Shown: piece by piece, positions 1 through 9,532 of the stretch
Layout of the letters: each line of letters starts with the position of its first letter
Position numbering within the stretch: position 1 is the first letter of the stretch
Source of the DNA: Tomitella gaofuii
Lineage (GTDB): Bacteria; Actinomycetota; Actinomycetes; Mycobacteriales; Mycobacteriaceae
NCBI RefSeq assembly: GCF_014126825.1
Contig: NZ_CP059900.1
Coordinates: forward strand, 3,176,954-3,240,953
Length of the DNA: 64,000 bases
Direction: 5' to 3'
Made by a program: the position numbers and the translations under genes
Notes under the pieces: model-generated
What the model was told of the DNA's origin: nothing
Databases searched by the model: none
What the model saw: only the letters and a program-made list of their open reading frames with translations

Positions 1-1943
1 TCCGGCTGCTCACCGAACAGTGCCCGGAGTCGGGACAGGTCATCGACAACCGGCTTCAGCGTGGCCTCGGACAGACTCCCTCCGACTTCTGGGGCGGAGG
101 GCCCCGAACGAAGGACTGCAGGTGATTCACCGCGCGCAAGCCCCGCGATCTCTCCAGCCAGCGAATACCCCGCCTCCTGCGCCGCTGGAACACGTCCCTC
201 CGCGCGGTCGACAGCATAGGCTGATACCCCGTCGGCAAGCCGGTCGGCGGCGGATGCGACTGGAAGCCAGGCCGCGGCGGCGACGTCAGCAGGAGGCGGC
301 TCCGACAGCGCCCGTTCGATACGGGCTTGCAGGTCGGAGAGCGCGCGGTATGCAGTCCGTCGGGCGCTCACCAGAGTCTCGTGTCGATGGTGGGCCGCCT
401 CCGGGTTCTCAGGTACCGGCGACGCCGCCGTCTTGAGTTGCAGTCCGATAGCGCCCATCGCTTCCCGGAACGTCTCGGCCATCCACGCTCGACGGCTGTG
501 CGGCCAGATCAGATACCCGAAGATGATCACCACCCCGGCACCGATGGCAGTAGCACCGATGCGCTGCCAGGAATAGTTCGCCGTCTCGCCGCCCGGTTCG
601 ATCGAATCCACCAAGAGGATTACTGCCGGGGTGATAGCCACCGCCTGCAACGCATACGAGCGCATCATCAACCACGGAACGAATGCCGCAAACAGGCCGA
701 TCACGATCCCGATCGCGAACCCTTTCGGAACAATGATGAGCAGGATTGTCGCCACACCTGCGGCGATCACGGTTCCTACCACGCGCTGCAGTGCACGAGC
801 GAACACGGAGCCAAAATCCGGCTTCATGATTAGGGCCACCGTCAGCGGGACCCAAAACCAGTGGTCAAACGGAAAGTACTCCTTGGCCGCGATGGCTATC
901 CCATAGCAGAGCGCCAAACGGCACGCAGCAAGCATCACCTCCCGGCCGACGACCGGAGAGATCAGCTTCTCCGAAAAACTCTCACCGACCCCCGCCGCCA
1001 GGGCTGTCACCAAAGTATCGACCCGGCGTACCGTGCCGCCGGCACGGCACTCCGGCGACTCGTCACGCGGTCTTGCGCCGTCATGCGTCTTCAACCTGTC
1101 GACCAACACCGCCAACGACACTTCTGCGGACGCAAGTTCAATCACATCGTTCTCGGCGACAAGGAATGCCGCGACACTTTCCGCAGCGTCCACCACCTCA
1201 GCGTCGAGCACCCAATCGCCGGCCGAGCCCGCCCTCCGAACAGGTATCTCGGCAACACGGGCCCTCGCGGACTGGCAGGCACTCGTGGCGACCTTACGTG
1301 CAGAAGCCGTGCGCTCATTCCCTCCGTCCGCGAGGTCTGCGCGACGCGCATGAGCCAACTCCGCCAGACTCGTCAGCAATGCGAGAACGATGACTCGCTG
1401 GGGACGTCTGGGGTTCATCAGCATCTCTACGGCCAACAGGGCCGCATAGATCACACCGCCGACCAGGTACATGAGAATGGGCTTCCACCAGTCGATACCG
1501 GGTACGCCGAGAGCGATAGCCGATACCAGCAGGAACTGCATGCCCGCCACCGAGAACGCCGGACCGAAACCCGCGATGACACCGGCGAGGAAGGCAAGGA
1601 TCACCATCACTGGTATCAGCGCCGCCAGCGGAAGATTCTGCGCGAACCCCAGAAGATACCCGCACGCGGCGATGGGCGTGGATACCGCAATGATCCAGAA
1701 GTTCAGCCGGTATGTGCCCTCTCGTTCCCCCGCAGCCAAGAGCAACGCAGCCAGGCCTATCCACATGCCGGTGATAACTTGCCCCGCAAGCGCACCGACC
1801 ACGAACGGGCCTCCGACGGTCAGACCGGATCGAATTGCGTGACCGACTGGGAACGAAGCAGGCTTGATCCGCAATGCTTCCACGATCCACCGAGCCGGCC
1901 GGGTCACACTCGCCTGGCAGTCCGCCGATACATCTCCCGCCAC
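1..1943 (-). CDS. FUSC-family integral membrane protein, 3' end outside the window
   Basis: The reverse frame is open from a GTG at 1943 to the left edge, giving about 647 codons with the stop outside the window. The GTG is preceded by GGGAGGGG four bases upstream, and an in-frame stop at 2013-2015 limits any longer start. There are two membrane blocks, at about residues 45-180 (including PLAALIPVMVILAFLAGV) and about residues 345-480, separated by a soluble stretch of roughly 160 residues. The second block opens with HWFWVPLTVALIMKPD, the W-x-P-L-T...KP signature of the FUSC/YccS/aromatic-acid-exporter group. Family members are inner-membrane proteins linked to efflux of aromatic acids; the substrate here is unknown. 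It is the last gene before clpX, transcribed the same way, 168 bases downstream of it. Confidence 0.8.
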   Translation of the reverse strand, partial: MAGDVSADCQASVTRPARWIVEALRIKPASFPVGHAIRSGLTVGGPFVVGALAGQVITGMWIGLAALLLAAGEREGTYRLNFWIIAVSTPIAACGYLLGFAQNLPLAALIPVMVILAFLAGVIAGFGPAFSVAGMQFLLVSAIALGVPGIDWWKPILMYLVGGVIYAALLAVEMLMNPRRPQRVIVLALLTSLAELAHARRADLADGGNERTASARKVATSACQSARARVAEIPVRRAGSAGDWVLDAEVVDAAESVAAFLVAENDVIELASAEVSLAVLVDRLKTHDGARPRDESPECRAGGTVRRVDTLVTALAAGVGESFSEKLISPVVGREVMLAACRLALCYGIAIAAKEYFPFDHWFWVPLTVALIMKPDFGSVFARALQRVVGTVIAAGVATILLIIVPKGFAIGIVIGLFAAFVPWLMMRSYALQAVAITPAVILLVDSIEPGGETANYSWQRIGATAIGAGVVIIFGYLIWPHSRRAWMAETFREAMGAIGLQLKTAASPVPENPEAAHHRHETLVSARRTAYRALSDLQARIERALSEPPPADVAAAAWLPVASAADRLADGVSAYAVDRAEGRVPAAQEAGYSLAGEIAGLARGESPAVLRSGPSAPEVGGSLSEATLKPVVDDLSRLRALFGEQP

Positions 1944-2111
1944 AACCCCTCCCGCGCAATGACCCGAACACCGACGAAGAGGCCACTTTCGCCGACCTCC
2001 CCAGCGTCTACACTAAGCTGGCGCGCTGGCACGCGTCGGATATCCCGCAATTAGAATGCGAAGTGGCTGGAGATGCAGCGCCAAATTCGCTGCGAACTTA
2101 CAAATGGGTCC

Positions 2112-3395
2112 CTACGCCGACTTCTCCCGGCGTTCCTCGCCAGACGAGCGCGGCACGATCGTCGGGTTGACGTTCTCGCGCACGGTATCGCCGTCCACCA
2201 CCACCTTGGCCACGTCGTCGCGGCCCGGGATCTCGTACATCACCGGCAGCAGGACCTCTTCCATGATCGCGCGAAGGCCGCGGGCGCCGGTGCCCCGCAG
2301 GATGGCCTGGTCGGCGATGGCCTCGAGGGCGTCGTCGGTGAACTCGAGCTCGACCTCGTCCATGTCGAACAGGCGCTCGTACTGCTTGACCAGGGCGTTC
2401 CGCGGCTCGGAGAGAATCTTGACCAGCGCATCCTTGTCCAGGTCGGTCACCGTGGCGACCACCGGCAGGCGCCCGATGAACTCGGGGATGAGGCCGAACT
2501 TGATCAGGTCCTCGGGCATGACGTCCGCGAACCGGTCCCCCGCCTCGGCGCTGGCCTGCGCCTGCGAGCGCACCTCCGCGCCGAAGCCCAGTCCGCGCTT
2601 GCCGGCCCGGTCGTCGACGATCTTCTCGAGCCCCGCGAACGCACCGGCCACGATGAACAGCACGTTGGTGGTGTCGATCTGGATGAACTCCTGGTGCGGA
2701 TGCTTGCGGCCGCCCTGCGGCGGGACGCTCGCCTGGGTGCCCTCGAGGATCTTCAACAGCGCCTGCTGGACGCCCTCACCGGAGACGTCGCGCGTGATCG
2801 ACGGGTTCTCGCTCTTACGGGCGATCTTGTCGACCTCGTCGATGTAGATGATGCCCGTCTCCGCGCGCTTGACGTCGTAATCGGCCGCCTGGATGAGCTT
2901 GAGCAGGATGTTCTCGACGTCCTCGCCCACGTAGCCGGCCTCGGTGAGCGCGGTGGCGTCGGCGATGGCGAACGGGACGTTGAGCATCTTCGCCATCGTC
3001 TGCGCCAGGTACGTCTTGCCGCACCCGGTGGGTCCCAGCATGAGGATGTTGGACTTCATCAGCTCGACGGACTCGCCGTGCGCGTCGCGCGACTTGTCGC
3101 CCGCCTGGATGCGCTTGTAGTGGTTGTACACGGCGACGGCGAGGTTGCGCTTGGCATCGTCCTGCCCGATGACGTACCTGTCGAGGAACTCGTGGATCTC
3201 GCCGGGCTTGGGCAGCGCGTCCAGCTTGACGTCACCGGTCTCGGCCAGCTCCTCCTCGATGATCTCGTTGCACAGGTCGATGCACTCGTCGCAGATGTAC
3301 ACGCCGGGGCCGGCGATGAGCTTCTTCACCTGCTTCTGGCTCTTGCCGCAGAAGGAACACTTGAGCAGGTCGCCTCCGTCACCAATGCGTGCCAT
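2112..3395 (-). CDS. clpX: ATP-dependent Clp protease ATP-binding subunit ClpX
   Basis: This 427-residue AAA+ unfoldase recognises and unfolds substrates and threads them into the ClpP1P2 chamber in the cytoplasm. The N-terminal zinc-binding domain has C13-x2-C16 and C35-x2-C38. Walker A is GPTGCGKT at 121-128 and Walker B is IIYIDEVDK at 182-190. The stretch [19 protein letters not shown] follows at about 205, as in all ClpX proteins. Length is normal for the family. The ATG at 3395 has a GGGGA about 10 bases upstream. The gene lies downstream of clpP2 on the same strand, but a 337-base gap with a strong hairpin separates them, so it probably has its own promoter. The order clpP1-clpP2-(gap)-clpX matches mycobacteria. 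Confidence 0.98.
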   Translation of the reverse strand: MARIGDGGDLLKCSFCGKSQKQVKKLIAGPGVYICDECIDLCNEIIEEELAETGDVKLDALPKPGEIHEFLDRYVIGQDDAKRNLAVAVYNHYKRIQAGDKSRDAHGESVELMKSNILMLGPTGCGKTYLAQTMAKMLNVPFAIADATALTEAGYVGEDVENILLKLIQAADYDVKRAETGIIYIDEVDKIARKSENPSITRDVSGEGVQQALLKILEGTQASVPPQGGRKHPHQEFIQIDTTNVLFIVAGAFAGLEKIVDDRAGKRGLGFGAEVRSQAQASAEAGDRFADVMPEDLIKFGLIPEFIGRLPVVATVTDLDKDALVKILSEPRNALVKQYERLFDMDEVELEFTDDALEAIADQAILRGTGARGLRAIMEEVLLPVMYEIPGRDDVAKVVVDGDTVRENVNPTIVPRSSGEERREKSA

Positions 3396-3732
3396 GTCCG
3401 CCGTCCCCTACTTTCTCGCTTGCCCGCGATCGTGCACGTCCTACGCCGCCGCCGTATCACCGCGGCCGTCCTCGGCTCTGCCCTGCACCGGCGGCGCGGA
3501 CGCCGTCCGCGCCGCAGTGGCGCGGGACCGGTTTTCGGCCGGCCCCGGCGCCCCGTCCTCATCCGCCGGTCGCCTACCGACGGTACCCGCTCGCCGCCAC
3601 CGGCGGCGGCATTCGACGCCCGCATGGCGCGCTACCGGGCCCCGTCGGTCACGCCAACGGATCGCGGGAGCGCCACTGCGCCGGGAGGCCGGGCGGCGGC
3701 CCGGCGTCCGCTCCGCCTGCTATGACCGCCTG
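3396..3732. other. Intergenic region between clpP2 and clpX
   Basis: These 337 bases hold no reading frame with convincing codon bias. They contain the hairpin at 3491-3515 and should contain the clpX promoter on the minus strand. No clear -10/-35 pair or ClgR-like box could be assigned by eye. Confidence 0.6.
3491..3515 (-). terminator. Hairpin downstream of clpP2
   Basis: An 11-bp perfect GC-rich stem (GCGGCGCGGAC pairs with GTCCGCGCCGC) closes a 3-base loop. It lies about 220 bases past the clpP2 stop and before clpX. There is no T-tract, which is common for actinobacterial terminators. It could also be a structured leader of clpX. Confidence 0.4.
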
Positions 3733-4410
3733 CTACGACTGCGCCGAGAGCTTGCGGTACTCCAGCACGGTGTCGATGAGGCCGTAATCGCGGGCCTCCT
3801 CTGCCGTGAGGATCTTGTCGCGGTCGGTGTCGATGCGGATCTGCTCGGCGTCCTTGCCGGTGTGGCGCGCCAGCGTGGTCTCCATGGCGCGGCGCATCCG
3901 CTCGATCTCCGTGGCCTGGATCTCGAGGTCGGACACCTGCCCCTGCATCCCCTCGGTGGCCGGCTGGTGGATGAGCACGCGCGCGTTGGGCAGCGCCATG
4001 CGCTTGCCCGGCGTGCCCGCCGCCAGAAGCACCGCTGCGGCCGACGCCGCCTGGCCCAGGCACACGGTGGTGATGTCGGCGCGGACGTACTGCATCGTGT
4101 CGTAGATGGCCATCAGCGACGTGAACGAGCCGCCCGGCGAGTTGATGTACATGGTGATGTCGCGATCCGGGTCGAGCGACTCGAGCACCAGCAGCTGCGC
4201 CATGACGTCGTTGGCGGAGGCGTCGTCGACCTGCGTGCCGAGGAAGATGATGCGCTCCTCGAACAGCTTGTTGTAAGGGTTCGACTCTTTGACGCCGTAG
4301 CTGGAGTGCTCGACGAACGACGGCAGGATGTAGCGGGCCTGCGGCATCATCGGTGCACCGCCGCGCGGTCCGGGGTTCTGCGGAGCAGGGTTCTGCGAAG
4401 AGTGGGTCAT
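3733..4410 (-). CDS. clpP2: ATP-dependent Clp protease proteolytic subunit ClpP2
   Basis: This serine peptidase subunit of the heteromeric ClpP1P2 tetradecamer is 225 residues long. The family fold is evident from [27 protein letters not shown], the nucleophile in [11 protein letters not shown], the histidine in LIHQPA and the aspartate in DTDRDK. The chosen ATG at 4410 has GGAG six bases upstream. The same frame stays open through clpP1 as far as 5190, but that stretch is arginine-rich noise antisense to clpP1 codons. The N-terminal extension with [11 protein letters not shown] is longer than in E. coli ClpP, as in other actinobacterial ClpP2 proteins. It lies 56 bases downstream of clpP1, probably in one transcript. 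In actinobacteria ClpP1 and ClpP2 work together. Confidence 0.97.
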   Translation of the reverse strand: MTHSSQNPAPQNPGPRGGAPMMPQARYILPSFVEHSSYGVKESNPYNKLFEERIIFLGTQVDDASANDVMAQLLVLESLDPDRDITMYINSPGGSFTSLMAIYDTMQYVRADITTVCLGQAASAAAVLLAAGTPGKRMALPNARVLIHQPATEGMQGQVSDLEIQATEIERMRRAMETTLARHTGKDAEQIRIDTDRDKILTAEEARDYGLIDTVLEYRKLSAQS

Positions 4411-4466
4411 CGGATTCTCCGTGTCTGCGGTAGCGGGATTGACGTGCGGACGGGGGCGGGCCGTGC

Positions 4467-5078
4467 TCAGCTCGCCCCGGTGCCGCCGGCGTCCTTGGCC
4501 CGGCTGATGACGTGGTCGACGAAGCCGTACTCCAGCGCCTGGTCCGCGGTGAACCACCGGTCGCGGTCGGCGTCCCGGGTGACCTCCTCCACCGAGCGGC
4601 CAGTGTGCAGGGCGTTGAGCTCGTTCATCTCGCGCTTGGTCTGCGCGAACTGCTCGGCCTGGATGGCGATGTCCGCCGCGGAGCCGCCGATGCCGGCCGA
4701 CGGCTGGTGCATCATGATCCGCGCGTGCGGCAGCGCGTAGCGCTTGCCCTTGGTGCCGGCGGCCAGCAGGAACTGCCCCATCGACGCGGCCAGGCCCATC
4801 GCGTAGGTGGCCACGTCGCATTCCGCGTAGGTCATCGTGTCGAAGATGGCCATGCCGGCGGTGACCGAGCCGCCCGGCGAGTTGATGTACAGCGAGATGT
4901 CCCGCGTGGGGTCCTCCGCCGAGAGCAGGAGGATCTGCGCGCAGAGACGGTTGGCGATCTCGTCGTCCACCTGCGACCCCAGGAAGACGATGCGCTCCTG
5001 GAGCAGGCGCTCGAAGACCGAGTCGCTGAGGTTGAGACCGGAGGCGCCGGAACGCATGGCGGGATTCTGCAAACTCAC
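4467..5078 (-). CDS. clpP1: ATP-dependent Clp protease proteolytic subunit ClpP1
   Basis: This is the second proteolytic subunit of the Clp complex, 203 residues, cytoplasmic. The triad is visible: Ser99 in MGLAASMGQ, His124 in [10 protein letters not shown] and Asp173 in DADRDRWF. The substrate strand motif [19 protein letters not shown] is intact. The start is GTG at 5078 with GAAAGG about 8 bases upstream. It lies between tig (upstream, 188 bases away with a terminator between) and clpP2 (56 bases downstream), so clpP1-clpP2 look like one operon. Two different clpP genes side by side are the normal state in this order, because both are needed for activity. Confidence 0.97.
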   Translation of the reverse strand: MSLQNPAMRSGASGLNLSDSVFERLLQERIVFLGSQVDDEIANRLCAQILLLSAEDPTRDISLYINSPGGSVTAGMAIFDTMTYAECDVATYAMGLAASMGQFLLAAGTKGKRYALPHARIMMHQPSAGIGGSAADIAIQAEQFAQTKREMNELNALHTGRSVEEVTRDADRDRWFTADQALEYGFVDHVISRAKDAGGTGAS

Positions 5079-5200
5079 GGGCGTGCCTTTCGAGTGCGTC
5101 GTGTACTGCGAACTGCGGTCGGGCGGTGCGCGACCGCCTTGCGGTCCCGGGCACCCCGCGCGATGCCGGCCGCGCCGGGAGCCCCTTCATCGACCCTAAC

Positions 5201-5240
5201 GAAAGCGGGCGGCACCGTAGTCCCGGTACCGCCCACTTTC
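5201..5240 (-). terminator. Terminator of tig
   Basis: A long imperfect inverted repeat begins GAAAG-CGGGCGG and ends CCGCCCA-CTTTC, with about 17 paired positions, two mismatches and a 6-base loop. It starts 26 bases after the tig stop codon and lies in the gap before clpP1, so it separates the two transcripts. Confidence 0.7.
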
Positions 5241-5266
5241 GCTGTCAGCGTGAAAGCCCCTCGGGG

Positions 5267-6670
5267 TCAGTCCTTCGCGTCCGCGCTGTCCGCGTCGTCG
5301 CCGGACTCGTCGACGGGCGCCGCCTCTCCGGCCGCCTCCACCTCGTCGTCCTTGAGGCCCAGCAGGTCGGCCACGTCGATGACGGTGCCGTCGGTGTCCT
5401 TGGCCGTGACCTTCTGCACGATGTCGGCGAGCGACTTGCTGCGCCGGACCTCCGCGTAGAGCACGCCCAGGCGCCCCGCGTCCTGGATCTGCTGCGCCAG
5501 CTGGTCGGGCGCGATGTTGCCGCGGCGGGCCTCGAACAGCAGGCGTTCGGTGAGCTCCTCCTGACTGACCTGCACGTCCTCCGCGTCGGCGACCGCGTCG
5601 AGCAGCAGCTGCGCCTTGACCGCCTTGACGGCCGACTCCCGGGCGTCGGCCTCGAACTTCTCGCGGCTCGAGCCCTGGGCCTCGAGAAGCTTGTCGAGCT
5701 GCTCCTCGTCGTGGTCGAGGCTGTGCACGACCTCGTGGATCTGGTTGTCCACCTCGGCCTGGACGATCGCCTCGGGAAGCTCGAACTCGACCTGCTCGAG
5801 CAGGTCCTCGAGCACCTTGTCGCGGATCGCGCCGGCCTGCTCGGAGCGCTGCGACTGCTCGACCCGCTCGCGCAGGCTCGTGCGCAGCTCGTCGATCGTG
5901 TCGAACTCGCTGGCGAGCTGGGCGAACTCGTCGTCCGCCTCGGGGAGCTCGCGCTCCTTGACGTTGTTGACGGTCACCGTGACCACGGCCTCCTGGCCCG
6001 CGTGCTCACCGGCGAGCAGCTTGGTGGTGAACTCGGCCGACCCCTCGGCCTCGACGCCCACCACGGCCTCGTCCAGGCCGTCGATCAGCTGACCGGAGCC
6101 CACCTCGTGCGAGAGCCCCTCGGCGGTGGCCTCGGGCACCGGCTCCCCGTCGACGGTGGCGGCCAGGTCGATCGAGACGAAGTCGCCGTTCTGCACGGCA
6201 CGGTCCACCCCGGTGAGGGTGCCGAAGCGCGCGCGCAGCGCGTCGAGCTGCTCGTCGACCGCCTCATCGGTGACGGCGATCGGGTCGACCTCGACCGCGA
6301 TGGCGGAGAAGTCCGGCAGGTCGATCTCGGGGCGCACGTCCACCTCGGCGGTGAACTCGACGTGGTCGCCGTCCTCGATGTTGGTCACCTCGATCTCCGG
6401 CTGCGAGATGGCCTTGATGTCGTTGGTGGTGACGGCCTCGGTGTAGCGGCCGGGCACCGCGTTCTGCAGGACCTGCTCGATGACGGCCCCGCGGCCGACG
6501 CGGGTCTCGATGATCCTCGCCGGCGCCTTGCCCGGGCGGAACCCGGGCACGCGCACCTGCTGCGCAAGCTGGCGGTAGACGGCGTCGAAGTCCGGCTTGA
6601 GTTCCTCGAAGGGCACCTCAACGTTGATCCGGACCCGCGTCGGGCTGAGCTGCTCGACGGTGCTCTTCAC
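5267..6670 (-). CDS. tig: Trigger factor, ribosome-associated chaperone and prolyl isomerase
   Basis: Trigger factor binds the ribosome exit tunnel and shields nascent chains. At 467 residues it has the expected three-domain layout: an N-terminal ribosome-binding domain with the signature [13 protein letters not shown] at about 44-56, a PPIase (FKBP-like) domain at about 150-240 ([18 protein letters not shown]), and a C-terminal helical arm. An acidic tail ([14 protein letters not shown]) ends the protein. The start is GTG at 6670 with AAGGAG seven bases upstream. Sitting directly ahead of clpP1-clpP2-clpX is a conserved arrangement in many bacteria and joins folding and degradation genes. 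Confidence 0.97.
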   Translation of the reverse strand: MKSTVEQLSPTRVRINVEVPFEELKPDFDAVYRQLAQQVRVPGFRPGKAPARIIETRVGRGAVIEQVLQNAVPGRYTEAVTTNDIKAISQPEIEVTNIEDGDHVEFTAEVDVRPEIDLPDFSAIAVEVDPIAVTDEAVDEQLDALRARFGTLTGVDRAVQNGDFVSIDLAATVDGEPVPEATAEGLSHEVGSGQLIDGLDEAVVGVEAEGSAEFTTKLLAGEHAGQEAVVTVTVNNVKERELPEADDEFAQLASEFDTIDELRTSLRERVEQSQRSEQAGAIRDKVLEDLLEQVEFELPEAIVQAEVDNQIHEVVHSLDHDEEQLDKLLEAQGSSREKFEADARESAVKAVKAQLLLDAVADAEDVQVSQEELTERLLFEARRGNIAPDQLAQQIQDAGRLGVLYAEVRRSKSLADIVQKVTAKDTDGTVIDVADLLGLKDDEVEAAGEAAPVDESGDDADSADAKD

Positions 6671-6783
6671 GGACTAGCTCCTTCGTCGTTCCGCGGACCC
6701 GGTCCCGGGACGCGGTCGTGTTCGATGTTCTCCGGCAGGGTGCAGGCGGCCTCCGCGACCGTCTGCACCACGCGTACTGCCAG

Positions 6784-6857
6784 TCGGGGTGACAGGATTC
6801 GAACCTGCGACCCTCCGCTCCCAAAGCGGATGCGCTACCAAGCTGCGCCACACCCCG
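6784..6857 (-). tRNA. tRNA-Pro (anticodon TGG)
   Basis: The reverse strand folds as a complete cloverleaf. The acceptor CGGGGTG pairs with CACCCCG, the anticodon stem CCGCT/AGCGG closes the loop TTTGGGA (anticodon TGG), and the T loop is GGTTCGAATCC. CCA is not encoded. It lies just upstream of tig. Confidence 0.95.
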
Positions 6858-7093
6858 TGACCACTGGGCACCTGCCCGGCCGCGTTCGATGCGCCCGCGC
6901 GGCTGAAACCCACCGGGCGTGCCCGCCGCGGCCGGTGTTCCGACACGAAAACCGCATCCGGGCACAGCCGGGCCCGCACGCTGGATCGTACGGGTCCCGA
7001 TCCTACGGCCCGGCCCCCCGCTGGTGATACCGGGCCCGGATTGGGTACAGTTCTCTTTGCACGCGAGCCGCATGCGACTCGCAGTTGCAGCAT

Positions 7094-7164
<71 letters not shown>

Positions 7165-7267
7165 CCACGCAGGTCAGAGCCGGTTTTTATACCGCCCTGA
7201 CGGCATCGCACACAGCCGGTATCCGGCGCACATGCCCCACCGTGCGCCAGTCGATACCCGGCGCCGC

Positions 7268-8254
7268 TCAATTGATGTGCCGCTGATCGCTCTGGTGCAG
7301 TGTCCCGAACTCCTGGCGGATGTAGTCGGCGTTGTCCGCCCGCCACTGCCGCACCGCCGCGTCTTCGCCGTCGGCGCCCGCCGCGTTGATCGCCGCTTCC
7401 AGCGATTGCAGCCGCTCGTCGTCGATGGTGAACCCCGACGCCACGGTCGCGAGGTTCGGGTGGTCGTCGCTGAATCCGGCGCGCGCCGTGATGTGCAGAT
7501 TCTCCGTGGACCCCAGGGACCCCTTCGGGTCCTTCAGGTCCTTGAGGTCGTAGCGGCTGTACGCCCAGTGCGGATGCCAGAGCGTGACGACGATCGGCCT
7601 GCGTTCGGCGATCGCCGCACCCAGATCGGCCGCCATCTGCTCGGCGGACGACTCCTCCACCCGCATCACCCCGCCCAGGCCGTAGTCGGGGATCACGTGG
7701 TGCTCCGTGCGGTCCATGATCCCGGCTCCCGCTTCGATGCCGGTGATGACGCCGCCGAACTCGCCGGCGTGGTCCTTGAGGTCTGCGATGGAGTGCACAT
7801 CGGTCACATACGACGGAACCGCGAGCTCGAGATTCGCGTTGTCGTACCAGACGCCCAGGTCCTCGAGCCGGTCTCCGTATTCGTCCCAGTACTTCTGATG
7901 GGTCAGGGGCAGCCAGGTGTCGAGGAACATGTCGATCTTGCCGTCGGCCATCGCCGCGAAGAGCGCGCCGACGTCGTCGAACCTCGTCGTCTCCACCTGG
8001 TAGCCCGAGTCGCTGAGCTGCTGGTCGAACAGCGCCGTCAACGCCGTGTCCTCGGCCCAATCGATGTAGCCGATCTCGACGGTGTGCGCCTCATCGACCG
8101 GGGTGTCCGCGCCGGATCCGCAGCCGGCGGCGACGAGGGCCGCCGTGGTGAGCGCGGCGACGAGCCCGGCCACCCTGCGTGGGCGGCGACGGCGATCCGT
8201 GTTCCGGCGCCGCGCGCGGCCGCCTGTCCGATCCCCCGTGTCCGGCGCACCCAT
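7268..8254 (-). CDS. Glycine betaine-type ABC transporter substrate-binding lipoprotein (distal copy)
   Basis: This extracellular binding protein of the OpuAC/ProX type is 328 residues and lipid-anchored. The lipobox LVAAGC places the modified cysteine at 45, after an arginine-rich n-region and a hydrophobic helix. Betaine-binding family motifs are present: GYIDWAEDTALTALF, MFLDTWLP, VVTLWHPHWAYSRYDLKDL. The start ATG at 8254 has GGGAG eight bases upstream. It is a tandem paralogue of the next protein upstream (8509-9474) and differs mainly in the N-terminal third. A very strong hairpin (8415-8461) separates the two, so this copy may be read separately or only by read-through. The ligand could be glycine betaine, proline betaine, choline or carnitine. 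Confidence 0.88.
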   Translation of the reverse strand: MGAPDTGDRTGGRARRRNTDRRRRPRRVAGLVAALTTAALVAAGCGSGADTPVDEAHTVEIGYIDWAEDTALTALFDQQLSDSGYQVETTRFDDVGALFAAMADGKIDMFLDTWLPLTHQKYWDEYGDRLEDLGVWYDNANLELAVPSYVTDVHSIADLKDHAGEFGGVITGIEAGAGIMDRTEHHVIPDYGLGGVMRVEESSAEQMAADLGAAIAERRPIVVTLWHPHWAYSRYDLKDLKDPKGSLGSTENLHITARAGFSDDHPNLATVASGFTIDDERLQSLEAAINAAGADGEDAAVRQWRADNADYIRQEFGTLHQSDQRHIN

Positions 8255-8414
8255 CGCTGCATCTCCCTTCCGCCCGGCCCCGCCGCCGGGCTGCGCACAC
8301 CAGCCCGCACTGTCACTCGACGTGGCCGTCGTCGTCGGTCCTCACCTTGAGGTTGCCACTCCGCCGGGGTCGTTCTCAGGACTTCCGGCACAACGCCCGC
8401 GCCTGGCCGACGCG

Positions 8415-8461
8415 ACACGGGCGTGGCCGGGACCCATGAGGGTTCCCGGCCACGCCCGTGT
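8415..8461 (-). terminator. Strong terminator between the two binding-protein genes
   Basis: An 18-bp perfect stem (arms 8415-8432 and 8444-8461, beginning ACACGGGCGTGG) extends inward by CCC/GGG around a short loop. It begins 48 bases after the stop of the 8509-9474 gene and ends the transporter operon before the second paralogue. Confidence 0.85.
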
Positions 8462-8508
8462 ACCGCGTGCCGCGCCCGAAGCGTGGTGCTCACGCGGCTG
8501 TCGGCCTA

Positions 8509-9474
8509 TCAGTCCTGCTTGAGCGATCCGAACTTCTCGTCGACGAAGGCCTGGTTGTCCTTGGTCCACTGCGTGACCGCGTCGGCGGTCTTGCCCTTGC
8601 CGGCCGAGTTGATGGCGTCCTCGAGCGACTGCAGGTGCTCGTCGTCCATCGTGAAGTTCGAGGCCATCTCGGCGATCTTCGGGTGTGCCTCGCTGAACCC
8701 GCCGCGCGCGGTGATGTGCAGCTTCTCCGCCTCGCCCATCGCCTTCTTCGGATCCTGCAGGTCCTTGAGGTCGTAGCGGCTGTACGCCCAGTGCGGATGC
8801 CACAGGGTGACCACGATCGGCTTCTTGTTGCTGATCGCCTTCTCCAGCTCGGCCAGCATCGCGGGGGTCGACGACTGCTGGACCTTCATCACTCCTTCGA
8901 GCCCGTACTCGGGCACCGCGAAGTTCTCGGCGCGGTTCATGATCCCGGCGCTGGGCTCGATGCCGGTGATGACCCCGCCGAACTCGTCGGCGTGGTCCTT
9001 GAGGTCGGCGATGGAATTCACGTCGGTCACGTAGGACGGCACCGTGAGCTCCAGGCTGGCCTTGTCGTACCACACGCCCAGGTCCTCGAGCTGGGCGCCG
9101 TACTTGTCCCAGTACTCCTTGTGCGTGGTGGGCAGCCAGGTGTCGAGGAACATGTCGACGTCGCCGTTGGCCATGCCGGAGAAGATCGCGCCCGCGCTGA
9201 GCTGCGTGGTCTTCACGTCGTACCCGGCCGCCTCGAGCTGCTGCTCGAACAGGTTGGTCAGGGCGATGTCCTCGTCCCAGGCGATGTAGCCGATGGTGAT
9301 GGTCTCATCGCCGCCGCCCCCGCTGCCGCCGGGCGCCTGGTCGCTCGATCCGCACCCCGCGGCCACCATCGCGATGGCGCCGAAGATCGCAACCGCCCCG
9401 GTCAGCAGTCCGCGGCGACGCCCCTTGCGGCGCGCCGGCACGCCCACCGGCTCCGGATTCTCCCCTGATTCCAT
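8509..9474 (-). CDS. Glycine betaine-type ABC transporter substrate-binding lipoprotein (proximal copy)
   Basis: This 321-residue OpuAC-type protein is a lipoprotein with lipobox MVAAGC at Cys41, followed by a glycine-rich linker. It shares with its neighbour GYIAWDEDIALTNLFE, VDMFLDTWLP, GVWYDKASLELTVPSYVTDV and VVTLWHPHWAYSRYDLKDL. The many shared blocks imply a local duplication that has since diverged. The start ATG at 9474 has GGGAG five bases upstream. The gene lies 58 bases after the permease stop, so order ATPase-permease-binding protein is one operon. Its role is capture of an osmoprotectant outside the membrane and delivery to the permease. Confidence 0.9.
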   Translation of the reverse strand: MESGENPEPVGVPARRKGRRRGLLTGAVAIFGAIAMVAAGCGSSDQAPGGSGGGGDETITIGYIAWDEDIALTNLFEQQLEAAGYDVKTTQLSAGAIFSGMANGDVDMFLDTWLPTTHKEYWDKYGAQLEDLGVWYDKASLELTVPSYVTDVNSIADLKDHADEFGGVITGIEPSAGIMNRAENFAVPEYGLEGVMKVQQSSTPAMLAELEKAISNKKPIVVTLWHPHWAYSRYDLKDLQDPKKAMGEAEKLHITARGGFSEAHPKIAEMASNFTMDDEHLQSLEDAINSAGKGKTADAVTQWTKDNQAFVDEKFGSLKQD

Positions 9475-9532
9475 GTTTTCTCCCTTTCTCGATTGCTGGT
9501 TCCCGCGGCGACGCCCGACCTCGCCGCGCGGA

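Noticed and set aside
3733-5190. A single 485-codon frame covering clpP2 and the antisense-like stretch over clpP1
   Set aside because: Residues before position 4410 are arginine/glycine/alanine noise from an alternative frame of clpP1; the ClpP2 family start with its own ribosome site is at 4410.
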